Shown here: positions 45,825 to 54,476 of the stretch, one piece after another
Position numbering within the stretch: position 1 is the stretch's first letter
Layout of the letters: each line of letters opens with the position of its first letter
Assembly: GCF_003112575.1 (NCBI RefSeq)
Contig: NZ_BEWC01000008.1
Location: forward strand, 744,001 to 808,000
Length of the DNA: 64,000 nucleotides
Direction of reading: 5' to 3'
Source: Streptomyces ardesiacus
Lineage (GTDB): Bacteria > Actinomycetota > Actinomycetes > Streptomycetales > Streptomycetaceae
Translations under genes and position numbers: made by a program
The notes under the pieces: generated by a model
What the model was told of the DNA's origin: nothing
The model's database searches: none
Seen by the model: the letters and a program-made list of their open reading frames with translations, nothing else

Positions 45825-48119
45825 ATGAAGAAGCCGCCCGCGGACGAACCCCGGGACGACCTGACCGTCACCCCGCCCAAGACCTGGGCCGCGGGCGTGC
45901 CCGCCGTGGTGCACGCACTGGAGTACTCCCTGGCACAGACGTCCCCCAAGGACACCGCGGTGGACCTGCTGACTATGAACCAGGTGGACGGCATCGACTG
46001 CCCGGGCTGCGCCTGGGCGGACCCCGCCCCCGGCCACCGGCACCGCAACGAGTACTGCGAGAACGGCGCCAAACACATCAACGACGAGGCGACGACCCGG
46101 CGCGTCACCGCCGGCTTCTTCCGCGAGCACCCGGTCTCGGAACTGGCCCGCCGCTCCGACCTGTGGCTGAACCAGCAGGGGCGCCTCACCGAACCGATGG
46201 TGAAGCGGCCCGGCTCCGACCACTACGAACCCATCGGCTGGCGCGAGGCCCTGGAGCTGCTCGCCGGGGAACTCAAGGCCCTGGACAGCCCCGACGAGGC
46301 GGTCTTCTACACCTCGGGCCGGGTCAGCAACGAAGCCGCCTTCGTCCTGCAGTTGTTCGCCCGTGCCTACGGCACCAACAACCTGCCCGACTGCAGCAAC
46401 ATGTGCCACGAGTCGAGCGGCTTCGCCCTGCACGAGACCCTGGGCACCGGCAAGGGAACGGTCAGCCTCCAGGACCTCCACCACGCCGACCTGATCTTCC
46501 TGGTGGGACAGAACCCCGGCAGCAACCACCCGCGGCAGTTGTCCGCACTGGAGCAGGCCAAGCTCAACGGCGCCCGCATCGTCGCCGTCAACCCGCTGCC
46601 GGAGGCGGGACTGATGCGGTTCAAGAACCCGCAGAAGGCCCGCGGGGTGATCGGCCAGGGCGTCCGCATCGCCGACCGGTTCCTGCACATCCGGCCCGGC
46701 GGCGACCTCGCCCTCTTCCAGGCCCTCAACCGGCTGCTGCTGGAGGCCGAGGACGCCCGGCCCGGCCACGTGCTGGACCGCTCCTTCATCCGCGACAACA
46801 CCAGCGGCTTCGAGGAGTTCGCCGCGCACGCCCGGCAGGCCTCCTGGGACGACGTCCTCGCCGCCACCGGCCTGAGCCGCGCGGAGATCGAGGACGTGCG
46901 CGACGAGGTCCTGCGCAGCAGCCGGGTCGTGGTCTGCTGGGCGATGGGCATCACCCAGCACAAGCACGGCGTTCCCACCATCCGTGAGATCGTCAACTTC
47001 CTGCTGCTGCGCGGCAACCTCGGCAGGGCGGGCACCGGCGCCTGCCCGGTGCGCGGCCACAGCAACGTCCAGGGCGACCGCACGATGGGCATCTGGGAGC
47101 AGATGCCCGACTCCTTCCTGGACGCCCTGCGCGACGAGTTCGGCTTCGACCCGCCGCGCGCCCACGGCCTCGACTCGGTCGACTCCATCAAGGCGATGCG
47201 CGAGGGCCGGATCAAGTTCTTCCTCGGAGTCGCGGGCAACTTCGTCCGGGCCGCCCCCGACAGCGCGGTCACCGAGGACGCCATGCGCAACTGCCGCCTG
47301 ACCGCCCACATCTCCACGAAGCTGAACCGTTCCCACACCGTCTGCGGCCGGACCGCGCTCATCCTGCCCACCCTCGGTCGCACCGAACGCGACCACCAGG
47401 CGGGCGGCGAACAGTTCGTCACGGTGGAGAACTCGATGAGCGAGGTGCACACCTCCCGGGGACGGCTCAGGCCCGCCTCCCCCCATCTGCTCAGCGAGGT
47501 CGCCATCCTGTGCCGGCTGGCCCGCCACACCCTCGGCCAGGGCCCGGGGAACATCCGCTGGGACGCCTTCGAGGCCGACTACCACACCATCCGCGACCGC
47601 ATCTCCCGCATCGTGCCGGGCCTGCACGACTTCAACCGGCGCGTGGCCCGCCCCGGCGGCATCCGCCTGCCCAACCCCGTCAACGAGGGCGTCTACCGCA
47701 CGGCCACCGGCAAGGCCCTGTTCACCCGCAACACCTGGCAGGCGCCCGACCTCCCCGAGGGCCACCTGCTGCTGCAGACCCTGCGCTCCCACGACCAGTG
47801 GAACACCATCCCCTACACCCTCGACGACCGCTACCGGGGCATCCACGGCAGCCGCCGCGTGGTCATGGTCAACCCGGAGGACCTGAGGGCCCTGGCGCTG
47901 AGCGCGGGCGACCGCGTCGACGTCGTCGGTGTCTGGCACGACGACACCGAGCGCCGCGCGGAGGACTTCGAGGTGGTCCCGTACCCCACGGCGCGCGGCT
48001 CCGCCGCCGCCTACTACCCGGAGACACAGGTCCTGGTGCCGCTGGACAGCGTCGCCGACATCAGCAACCAGCCCACCTCGAAGGGCATCCTCGTCCGGCT
48101 GGAACGCCCGGCACGGTAG
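45825..48119 (+). CDS. YdeP/FdhF-like molybdopterin oxidoreductase
   Basis: Protein of 764 aa of the formate-dehydrogenase-like 'oxidoreductase alpha subunit' family (YdeP). Residues typical for it: DCPGCAW near the N-terminus in place of the full 4Fe-4S motif, PDCSNMCHESSG with Cys as the probable Mo ligand, LVGQNPGSNHPR for bis-MGD binding. YdeP in E. coli is linked to acid resistance; the reaction is not defined. ATG 45825 follows ACGAGAGGCG. No partner Fe-S or cytochrome subunit nearby. Confidence 0.88.
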   Translation: MKKPPADEPRDDLTVTPPKTWAAGVPAVVHALEYSLAQTSPKDTAVDLLTMNQVDGIDCPGCAWADPAPGHRHRNEYCENGAKHINDEATTRRVTAGFFREHPVSELARRSDLWLNQQGRLTEPMVKRPGSDHYEPIGWREALELLAGELKALDSPDEAVFYTSGRVSNEAAFVLQLFARAYGTNNLPDCSNMCHESSGFALHETLGTGKGTVSLQDLHHADLIFLVGQNPGSNHPRQLSALEQAKLNGARIVAVNPLPEAGLMRFKNPQKARGVIGQGVRIADRFLHIRPGGDLALFQALNRLLLEAEDARPGHVLDRSFIRDNTSGFEEFAAHARQASWDDVLAATGLSRAEIEDVRDEVLRSSRVVVCWAMGITQHKHGVPTIREIVNFLLLRGNLGRAGTGACPVRGHSNVQGDRTMGIWEQMPDSFLDALRDEFGFDPPRAHGLDSVDSIKAMREGRIKFFLGVAGNFVRAAPDSAVTEDAMRNCRLTAHISTKLNRSHTVCGRTALILPTLGRTERDHQAGGEQFVTVENSMSEVHTSRGRLRPASPHLLSEVAILCRLARHTLGQGPGNIRWDAFEADYHTIRDRISRIVPGLHDFNRRVARPGGIRLPNPVNEGVYRTATGKALFTRNTWQAPDLPEGHLLLQTLRSHDQWNTIPYTLDDRYRGIHGSRRVVMVNPEDLRALALSAGDRVDVVGVWHDDTERRAEDFEVVPYPTARGSAAAYYPETQVLVPLDSVADISNQPTSKGILVRLERPAR

Positions 48120-48182
48120 CCGCATGGTGAGACGGGGCCCGCGCCGGGAATGGCGGGCGGCGGGGCTCCGTTGACACCTGTC

Positions 48183-49424
48183 ATGCCCGACTCTTCCCCA
48201 CGCTCCACGGCCGGCCGCATGCCGCTCGCCGTCTACATCCTCGGCCTGTCCGTCTTCGCGCTCGGCACCAGCGAGTTCATGCTCTCCGGGCTGTTGCCGC
48301 CCATCGCCGACGACATGGACGTGTCGATCCCGCAAGCCGGGCTGCTGATATCGGCGTTCGCCATCGGCATGGTGGTCGGCGCGCCGCTGCTCGCCGTCGC
48401 CACCCTGCGGCTGCCCCGCAAGACCACGCTGGTCGCCCTGATCTCCGTGTTCGGCCTCGGCCAGGTGGCGGGCGCGCTCGCGACGAGCTACGAGGTCCTG
48501 TTCGTCTCACGGGTCGTGAGCGCGCTCGCCTGCGCCGGTTTCTGGGCCGTGGGCGCGGCCGTCGCCATCGCCATGGTGCCGGTCACGGCACGGGCCCGCG
48601 CGATGGCCGTGATGATCGGCGGACTGTCCATCGCCAACGTCCTCGGCGTCCCCGCGGGTGCCTTCCTCGGCGAACACCTGGGCTGGCGGTCCGCGTTCTG
48701 GGCCGTGGGCGGCGCGTCCGCCGTCGCGCTCGTCGGGGTGGTCACCCTGATCCCGCGCATCCCGCTGCCCGAGCGACGGCCCCGGCTGCGGGGCGAGCTG
48801 GCGATCTACCGGGACCGCCAGGTCTGGCTGTCCATCGTCGTGACCGCGCTCGCCGCCGGCGGCGTGTTCTGCGCCTTCTCCTATCTCGCACCGCTGCTCA
48901 CCGACGTGGCCGGGCTGGCGGACGGCTGGGTCCCGACCGTGCTGGCGCTGTTCGGCGTCGGCGCGCTGATCGGCACGACCATCGGCGGCCGGGTCGCCGA
49001 CGCGCACCTGTTCGGGGTGCTGCTCTCGGGCATCACCGCCTCGACGGTGCTGCTGGCCGCACTCGCGCTGTTCGCCTCCAGCCCGGCCGCCGTGATCGTC
49101 CTCTCGCTGCTGCTGGGCGTCTCCGCCTTCTACACGGCGCCCGCGCTCAACGCGCGCATGTTCAACGTCGCGGGCGCCGCGCCCACCCTCGCCGGCGCGA
49201 CCACGACCGCCGCGTTCAACCTGGGCAACACGGGCGGCCCCTGGCTCGGCGGCACGGTGATCGACGCGGACCTCGGGTACGCCGCCACGGCCTGGGCGGG
49301 CGGGGCGATGACCCTGGTCGCGATCGTCTTCGTGGTCGTCTCCCTGCGACTGCACGGCCGGTCGCGCGTCGTGATGGGCGCCATGGCCGCCCCCGCGGAC
49401 GTGGACCGGTCGCAACGGGTGTGA
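48183..49424 (+). CDS. cmlR1: Chloramphenicol exporter (CmlR/Cmx type MFS)
   Basis: Protein of 413 aa from ATG 48183, or 401 aa from ATG 48219, where MPLAVYILGLSVFALGTSEFMLSGLL aligns with the start of Cmx/CmlR exporters. Twelve membrane segments, DHA1-type motif at TM2-3 region and ALNARMFNVAGAAPTLAGATTTAAFNLGNTGGP in the second half. S. coelicolor SCO7526 (CmlR1), a proven chloramphenicol efflux pump, is the expected orthologue. Upstream 63 nt is short; a TTGACA lies at 48172-48177 but no good -10 follows. Confidence 0.87.
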   Translation: MPDSSPRSTAGRMPLAVYILGLSVFALGTSEFMLSGLLPPIADDMDVSIPQAGLLISAFAIGMVVGAPLLAVATLRLPRKTTLVALISVFGLGQVAGALATSYEVLFVSRVVSALACAGFWAVGAAVAIAMVPVTARARAMAVMIGGLSIANVLGVPAGAFLGEHLGWRSAFWAVGGASAVALVGVVTLIPRIPLPERRPRLRGELAIYRDRQVWLSIVVTALAAGGVFCAFSYLAPLLTDVAGLADGWVPTVLALFGVGALIGTTIGGRVADAHLFGVLLSGITASTVLLAALALFASSPAAVIVLSLLLGVSAFYTAPALNARMFNVAGAAPTLAGATTTAAFNLGNTGGPWLGGTVIDADLGYAATAWAGGAMTLVAIVFVVVSLRLHGRSRVVMGAMAAPADVDRSQRV

Positions 49425-49598
49425 CACCGGCCCCGCCCGGACGCCCGCCGCGCCCGGGCAGCCGGCGCGGCCCGCGCCGCGCAGCGGTCCACGCGGACAG
49501 AATCTGACCTCCATCCGGGGCAGAGTGGGCCCGGCGGTTCCCTCCCGCGGGACGGGAACCGCCGTATCCCGCACGTTCCGTGAGGCAAGGAGCCCGCC

Positions 49599-50726
49599 GT
49601 GACCGCCGAAGCCGTGACCCATCCGAAGGGCGTGCTCGACGCCCGGTCGCTGAACCGGGCGGCGCTCGCACGGCAGTTGCTGCTCGACCGCGCGGACCTC
49701 CCGGTCCCGGACGCCGTCGCGCACCTCGGCGGTCTGCAGGCGCAGGAGCCGCAGGAACCGTTCGTCGGACTGTGGTCGCGGCTGCGCGACTTCACCCCGG
49801 GGGCGCTCGACGCCCCGCTGACCGGACGCCGCCTGGTGCGCACCCACCTGATGCGCCGCACCGTCCACCTCGTCACCGCCGAGGACGTCCTGGCCTGGCG
49901 CTCCCGCCACGACGCCATGCTGCGCGGACGCGTCCTCGGCACCTACCGCCGCGAACTCGCGGGGACCGACCTCGACGAACTCGCGGCGGCGGGCCGGGCG
50001 GTCCTGGCGGACGGCGAGCCCCGCTCGATGACCGAACTGGCCCGGGCCGTGGCGGCGCGGTGGCCGCAGGCGGGACCGCGGCCGCTGGGGGAGATGCTGG
50101 TCGCCGGGCTGATCCCGATGGTGCAGCTGCCGCCGCGCGGACTGTGGCGCACGAGGGCCGGGGCGCGCTACGCCCCGGTCGCCTCCTGGCTGGGCCGCGA
50201 GGTCGACCCGCCGGCCCCGCCGGGCACCGATCCGGTCGGGGCAGCCCTCGTACGGCGCTACCTCGCCGCCTTCGGACCGGCCGCCTCGGCGGACCTGCGC
50301 GCCTGGTGCGGGCTGGCCGGACTGCCCGCCGCGGTCGCCGCCGTACGCGGGGAACTGGTCGCCTTCCGCGACGAGCGGGGCCGGGAACTCCTCGACCTGC
50401 CCGACGCGCCCCGGCCCGACCCCGGCACCCCCGCCCCGGCACGGTTCCTGCCGGCCTTCGACAACGCGGTCCTCGGCTACCAGGACCGCGGCCGCGTCAT
50501 CGACGACGCGCACCGCGGTCTGTCGGTCACCGGCGCCCGTTTCGTCCTCGTCGACGGCCGGGTCGGCGCGACCTGGACCGTCGAGGACGGCACCGTGGCC
50601 GTCACGCCGCTGCGCCGGCTCACCCGGTCCGAACGCGCCGAGGTCGCCGAGGAGGGGCGGGCCCTGGCGTCCTTCCTCTCCGACGGCGCCGGCGACCGGG
50701 TCGTGATCGGGACGGCGTCGCCGTGA
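49599..50726 (+). CDS. Winged-helix DNA-binding protein, AlkZ-like (HTH_42)
   Basis: Protein of 375 aa of the winged-helix superfamily that includes the DNA glycosylase AlkZ. A QxQ motif, Gln47-Ala-Gln49 in LGGLQAQ, is in the position used by AlkZ to unhook alkylated bases, and RTHLMRRTVHLVTAEDV is typical of the family. So DNA-damage repair is possible, but substrate is unknown. GTG 49599 with AAGGAG at 6 nt. Same strand as the exporter upstream (174 nt away). Confidence 0.82.
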   Translation: MTAEAVTHPKGVLDARSLNRAALARQLLLDRADLPVPDAVAHLGGLQAQEPQEPFVGLWSRLRDFTPGALDAPLTGRRLVRTHLMRRTVHLVTAEDVLAWRSRHDAMLRGRVLGTYRRELAGTDLDELAAAGRAVLADGEPRSMTELARAVAARWPQAGPRPLGEMLVAGLIPMVQLPPRGLWRTRAGARYAPVASWLGREVDPPAPPGTDPVGAALVRRYLAAFGPAASADLRAWCGLAGLPAAVAAVRGELVAFRDERGRELLDLPDAPRPDPGTPAPARFLPAFDNAVLGYQDRGRVIDDAHRGLSVTGARFVLVDGRVGATWTVEDGTVAVTPLRRLTRSERAEVAEEGRALASFLSDGAGDRVVIGTASP

Positions 50727-50729
50727 GCC

Positions 50730-50758
50730 GGGGCGGGCGGCGCGAAACGGCCCGCCCC
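50730..50758. terminator. Bidirectional terminator
   Basis: 9-bp arms GGGGCGGGC (50730-50738) / GCCCGCCCC (50750-50758), with outer CCGTG (50721-50725) and CACGG (50759-50763), between convergent genes. Confidence 0.7.
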
Positions 50759-50765
50759 CACGGGA

Positions 50766-51860
50766 TCAGGCGCCCACGACGACGTCGGCGAGGACGCAAC
50801 TGACGTTGTCGGGACCGCCGGCCGCGTTGGCGAGGGCGACCAGTTCCCGCACGGCCTCCTCGGGTTCCCCGGCGCCGGCGAGCACCCGCCGGATCTCCGC
50901 GTCCGGCACGACCGTGGACAGTCCGTCGGAGCACAGCAGGTAGCGGTCCCCGGCCCCGGCGTCGTGCAGGCGCATGTCGGCGGTGGCGTCGGCACCCCCG
51001 CCCAGAGCCCTCACGAGCATCGACCGCTGGGGATGGGAGGCCGCTTCCTCGGCGCCGATGCGGCCCTCGTCGATCATCGTCTGCACCACGGTGTGGTCGT
51101 GCGTGATCCGGAACAGCTCGCCTTCGCGCAGCAGGTAGGCGCGGCAGTCGCCGATGTGGACGAGGGCCAGCTGGGACCCGGTCCACAGCATCGCGGTGAG
51201 CGTCGTCCCGGTGTCCCCGGTGTCCCCTGTGTCCCCGGCCCCGCCCCCGGCCAGGACGGCGCCGTGCACCGCCCGTTGGGCCTGCTCGACGGCGTCCGCC
51301 AGGACGTCGAGGAGTCCGCCCGCTGGAACGCCGTCCGCCTCAAGGTACTTGAGCGCGTCGACGGCGGCGGCGCTCGCCGGTGCGCCGCCGTCGCCGTACC
51401 CGTCGGCCACGGCGAGCAGACGGGAACCGGCGTAGGCGGTGTCCTGGTTGGACGTGCGGACCAGACCGGCGTCGGAGCCGGCGGCGTAGCGGATGCCCAG
51501 GGGGCTCACGGTGGCTGTCATGGCGGGGTCCTCCCGTTCCAAGTGACCGACGAGGAAGGCGACCAGGTCCCGGCGCGCGGCGAAGTCGGCCTCGGCCCGC
51601 GCCCAGAAGGCGCGGACCTCCCGGGCCGCGTCCGCCGCGTCCAGCGAGCACACGTGCCGGATGCGGACCAGCGGCATCCCCAGCCGCCGCAGCCAGGCGA
51701 CGAGCCGGGCCCGTTCCACCTGGTCCGGCGCGTAGCGGCGGTAGCCGGTGACCGGGTCGACGTGGGCGGGCGGGAGCAGCCCCAGCTCGTCGTAGAGGCG
51801 CAACGCCTTCGGCGACAGCCGGGTCGCCCTCGCGAACGCCCCGATGGTCAGCAGCCCCAT
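50766..51860 (-). CDS. MerR-PP2C fusion regulator
   Basis: Protein of 364 aa. Residues 1-75: MerR winged helix (LTIGAFARATRLSPKALRLYDELGLL, TGYRRYAPDQVERARLVAWLR). Residues 75-112: dimerisation helix. Residues 113-364: PP2C phosphatase with its metal residues intact (RTSNQD, VADGYGDGGAP, SDGLST, GGPDNVS). So a predicted active Ser/Thr phosphatase occupies the effector-domain position of a MerR regulator. ATG 51860 has GAGGAGG at 7 nt. Divergent from an MMPL exporter. A GDT tripeptide repeat lies in the phosphatase domain. Confidence 0.9.
   Translation of the reverse strand: MGLLTIGAFARATRLSPKALRLYDELGLLPPAHVDPVTGYRRYAPDQVERARLVAWLRRLGMPLVRIRHVCSLDAADAAREVRAFWARAEADFAARRDLVAFLVGHLEREDPAMTATVSPLGIRYAAGSDAGLVRTSNQDTAYAGSRLLAVADGYGDGGAPASAAAVDALKYLEADGVPAGGLLDVLADAVEQAQRAVHGAVLAGGGAGDTGDTGDTGTTLTAMLWTGSQLALVHIGDCRAYLLREGELFRITHDHTVVQTMIDEGRIGAEEAASHPQRSMLVRALGGGADATADMRLHDAGAGDRYLLCSDGLSTVVPDAEIRRVLAGAGEPEEAVRELVALANAAGGPDNVSCVLADVVVGA
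51204..51239. repeat. 9-bp repeat encoding GDT tripeptides
   Basis: Three 9-bp units (51213-51221, 51222-51230, 51231-51239) and a partial one before them. In frame, in a surface loop of the PP2C domain. Confidence 0.75.
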
Positions 51861-51901
51861 GCCCACCCCTCCTCGACCGGGCGGGTCGCCCGGTGACACC
51901 G

Positions 51902-51932
51902 ATGCTGTGGCCTGCCCCAAGGTGAAGGTCAA
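51902..51932 (-). promoter_or_regulatory. MerR-type promoter with 19-bp spacer
   Basis: Minus-strand -35 TTGACC (51927-51932) and -10 CAGCAT (51902-51907) separated by 19 nt, the over-long spacer of MerR-controlled promoters. The spacer holds an imperfect dyad CCTTCACC-TT-GGGGCAGG (6 of 8 pairs). It drives the MerR-PP2C gene. Confidence 0.6.
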
Positions 51933-52194
51933 CCACCGTCGCGCCCGCCACCGCGAGGCATCGGCTGCCCCCGGCAACGAAATGCGGAGTACACCCATCT
52001 TCGTCGCGTACACCCGGGGGAGAGGAGGGCCACGGCGCCCTACATCCGGCGCAGTACGCCGGTCCGGACCCAGGGGCGGACCTCTCGTCGAAAACCCCGG
52101 GCGAGCATGGAGGTGTACCCCGGTCAGCGCCTTCGCCTTCCCCCCTTGCGCCGGGTCCTCGTCCTGCCCGCAACCCGACGGATTGGTCCACAAG
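51933..52194. other. Leader region of the MMPL gene
   Basis: 262 nt between the MerR promoter and the MMPL GTG. Only short GC-rich hairpins, no confident -10 or ORF. Confidence 0.4.
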
Positions 52195-54414
52195 GTGGCT
52201 ACGTTTCTCTATCGACTCGGCCGGAGGGCGTTCCGGCGCCGCGGCCTGGTCGCCCTGCTGTGGGTGGCCCTGCTCGTGGGCGCGGGTGTCGCCTCCTCCG
52301 CGGCGCCCGCCCCGCCCGACGACTCCTTCTCCATGCCGGGAACCGAGTCCCAGAAGGCCTTCGACCTGCTCGACGAGCAGTTCCCGGCCGCCGGCGCCGA
52401 CGGCGCCACCGCCCGCGTCGTGATCCGCGCCCCCGAGGGCGGGAGGATCTCCGACAAGGCCGGCAGGGCCCAGGTCGGGGAACTGGTGACGGCGCTCGGC
52501 GCGGGCCCGCAGGTCTCCTCGGTGGACGACCCGTTCCAGGCAGGCGCCGTCAGCAAGGACGGCACCACCGCGTACGCCTCGGTGACCTACGAGGTCAACG
52601 CGATGGAACTGACCGACGAGGCCCGCGACGCCCTCACCGCCGCCACCGACGACGCGCGCGAGGGCGGGTACACCGTCGAGACCGGCGGCGACGCGGTCGT
52701 GGCCGAGCAGGAGATGGGCGGCACCGCCGAGCTGATCGGCATCGGGGTCGCCGCCGTCGTGCTCCTGCTGACCTTCGGCTCACTGGTCGCAGCCGGCATG
52801 CCGCTGCTCTCGGCGGTCATCGGCGTCGGCATCGGCATCTCCGCCATCGGGGCGCTGGGCAGCACGCTGGAGCTGTCCGCCACGACCTCCACCCTCGCCA
52901 TGATGATCGGCCTCGCGGTCGCCATCGACTACGCCCTGTTCATCGTCTCCCGCTACCGGGCGGAGATAGCCGAAGGCAGGGCACCCGAGGAAGCGGCGGG
53001 ACGCGCGGTCGGCACCGCGGGCTCCGCCGTCGTCTTCGCCGGACTGACCGTCGTCGTGGCCCTGTCGGGCCTCGCGATCGTCAACATCCCGATCCTCACC
53101 AAGATGGGCCTGGCCGCCGCGGGCACCGTCGGCATCGCCGTACTGATCGCCCTCACCCTCACCCCGGCGCTGCTCGGCTTCGCCGGCAAGCGGGCGCTGA
53201 GCCGCCGGGACCGCAGGGCGAGCACCGGGGCGCGGTCCGCCGGGGGCAGGCCCGGGCTGGGCACGCGCTGGGCGCGCTTCGTGCAACGGCGCCCGGTCAC
53301 CGTACTGCTGACCGCGGTCCTCGGCCTCGGCGTCGTCGCCGTACCGGCCGCGGGCATGGAGCTGGGCCTGCCGGACGAGGGCAGCTCGGCCCCCGACACC
53401 ACCCAGCGCAAGGCCTACGACATGCTGTCGGACTCCTTCGGCGCCGGTTTCAACGGGCCGTTCATGATCGCCGTCGACGCGCGGGACGCCGCCGACCCCG
53501 AGGCCGCCGCCGACACCGTGGGCGAGAGGATCACCGGACTGGGCAAGGCCGCCGCGGTCACCCCGGCCTCCTTCAACGAGGCCGGCGACACCGCCGTCCT
53601 CACCGTCGTGCCGAAGACCGGCCCGAGCGACGCCGCGACCGAATCGCTGGTGCACGACATCCGCGCGCTGTCCGGCGGCATCAGGGCCGACACCGGTGCG
53701 ACCGTGCTGGTCACCGGTGCGACCGCGATGACGATCGACTTCTCGCAGACCCTCGACGACGCGCTGGTCCCCTACCTGGCGCTCGTCGTCGGACTCGCCT
53801 TCCTGCTCCTGATGCTGGTGTTCCGCTCGGTCCTCGTGCCGCTCAAGGCGGCCCTCGGCTTCCTGCTCTCGGTGGCCGCGGCGCTCGGCGCGGTGGTCGC
53901 GGTCTTCCAATGGGGCTGGCTCGCCGACGTGTTCGGCGTGGACCAGCCGGGCCCCATCATGTCGATGATGCCCATCTTCATGATCGGTGTCGTCTTCGGT
54001 CTGGCGATGGACTACGAGGTCTTCCTCGTCACCCGGATGCGGGAGGCGTACGTGCACGGGCAGTCCGCCGCCGACTCCGTCACCACGGGCTTCACCCACG
54101 GCGGCCGGGTCGTCGCCGCGGCCGCGATCATCATGATCAGCGTCTTCTCCGGCTTCGTCCTGGAGAACGACGCCATGATCAAGATGATGGGCTTCGGCCT
54201 CGCGATCGCGGTCCTCTTCGACGCCTTCGTGGTCCGCATGGCCCTCGTCCCGGCCGTCCTCGCCCTGCTCGGCACCAAGGCGTGGTGGCTGCCGAAGTGG
54301 CTGGACCGCATCCTGCCGGACGTCGACGTCGAGGGCGCCGCGCTCCACCGGGAACTCGGCGACACCGCCGCGCCCCGGGAGTCCGCCCGCGAGCCGGAGA
54401 CCGCCGGGGTCTGA
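52195..54414 (+). CDS. MMPL-family exporter
   Basis: Protein of 739 aa, RND/MMPL type: TM1, a large extracellular domain, a five-TM bundle, then a repeat of the same (second extracellular loop near residues 390-520). Asp-Tyr pairs GLAVAIDYALFIVSRYR and GLAMDYEVFLVTRMR are the proton-relay signatures. MMPL proteins export lipids or siderophores in mycobacteria and probably lipidic metabolites or drugs in Streptomyces. GTG 52195 gives MATFLYRLGR, a usual start; TTG 52183 is an alternative. Confidence 0.92.
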   Translation: MATFLYRLGRRAFRRRGLVALLWVALLVGAGVASSAAPAPPDDSFSMPGTESQKAFDLLDEQFPAAGADGATARVVIRAPEGGRISDKAGRAQVGELVTALGAGPQVSSVDDPFQAGAVSKDGTTAYASVTYEVNAMELTDEARDALTAATDDAREGGYTVETGGDAVVAEQEMGGTAELIGIGVAAVVLLLTFGSLVAAGMPLLSAVIGVGIGISAIGALGSTLELSATTSTLAMMIGLAVAIDYALFIVSRYRAEIAEGRAPEEAAGRAVGTAGSAVVFAGLTVVVALSGLAIVNIPILTKMGLAAAGTVGIAVLIALTLTPALLGFAGKRALSRRDRRASTGARSAGGRPGLGTRWARFVQRRPVTVLLTAVLGLGVVAVPAAGMELGLPDEGSSAPDTTQRKAYDMLSDSFGAGFNGPFMIAVDARDAADPEAAADTVGERITGLGKAAAVTPASFNEAGDTAVLTVVPKTGPSDAATESLVHDIRALSGGIRADTGATVLVTGATAMTIDFSQTLDDALVPYLALVVGLAFLLLMLVFRSVLVPLKAALGFLLSVAAALGAVVAVFQWGWLADVFGVDQPGPIMSMMPIFMIGVVFGLAMDYEVFLVTRMREAYVHGQSAADSVTTGFTHGGRVVAAAAIIMISVFSGFVLENDAMIKMMGFGLAIAVLFDAFVVRMALVPAVLALLGTKAWWLPKWLDRILPDVDVEGAALHRELGDTAAPRESAREPETAGV

Positions 54415-54430
54415 CGCCCCCGCACCTCCC

Positions 54431-54475
54431 GCGCGGCCCCGGTGGCCCGGAAACCCCGGGCCACCGGGGCCGCGC
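54431..54475. terminator. 20-bp stem bidirectional terminator
   Basis: Perfect 20-bp arms (54431-54450 and 54456-54475) with AAACC loop, between the convergent MMPL and aminotransferase genes. Confidence 0.88.
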
Positions 54476-54476
54476 G

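Noticed and set aside
48172..48177. TTGACA as a -35 of the exporter gene
   Set aside because: No acceptable -10 lies 16-19 nt downstream, so a promoter call is not supported.
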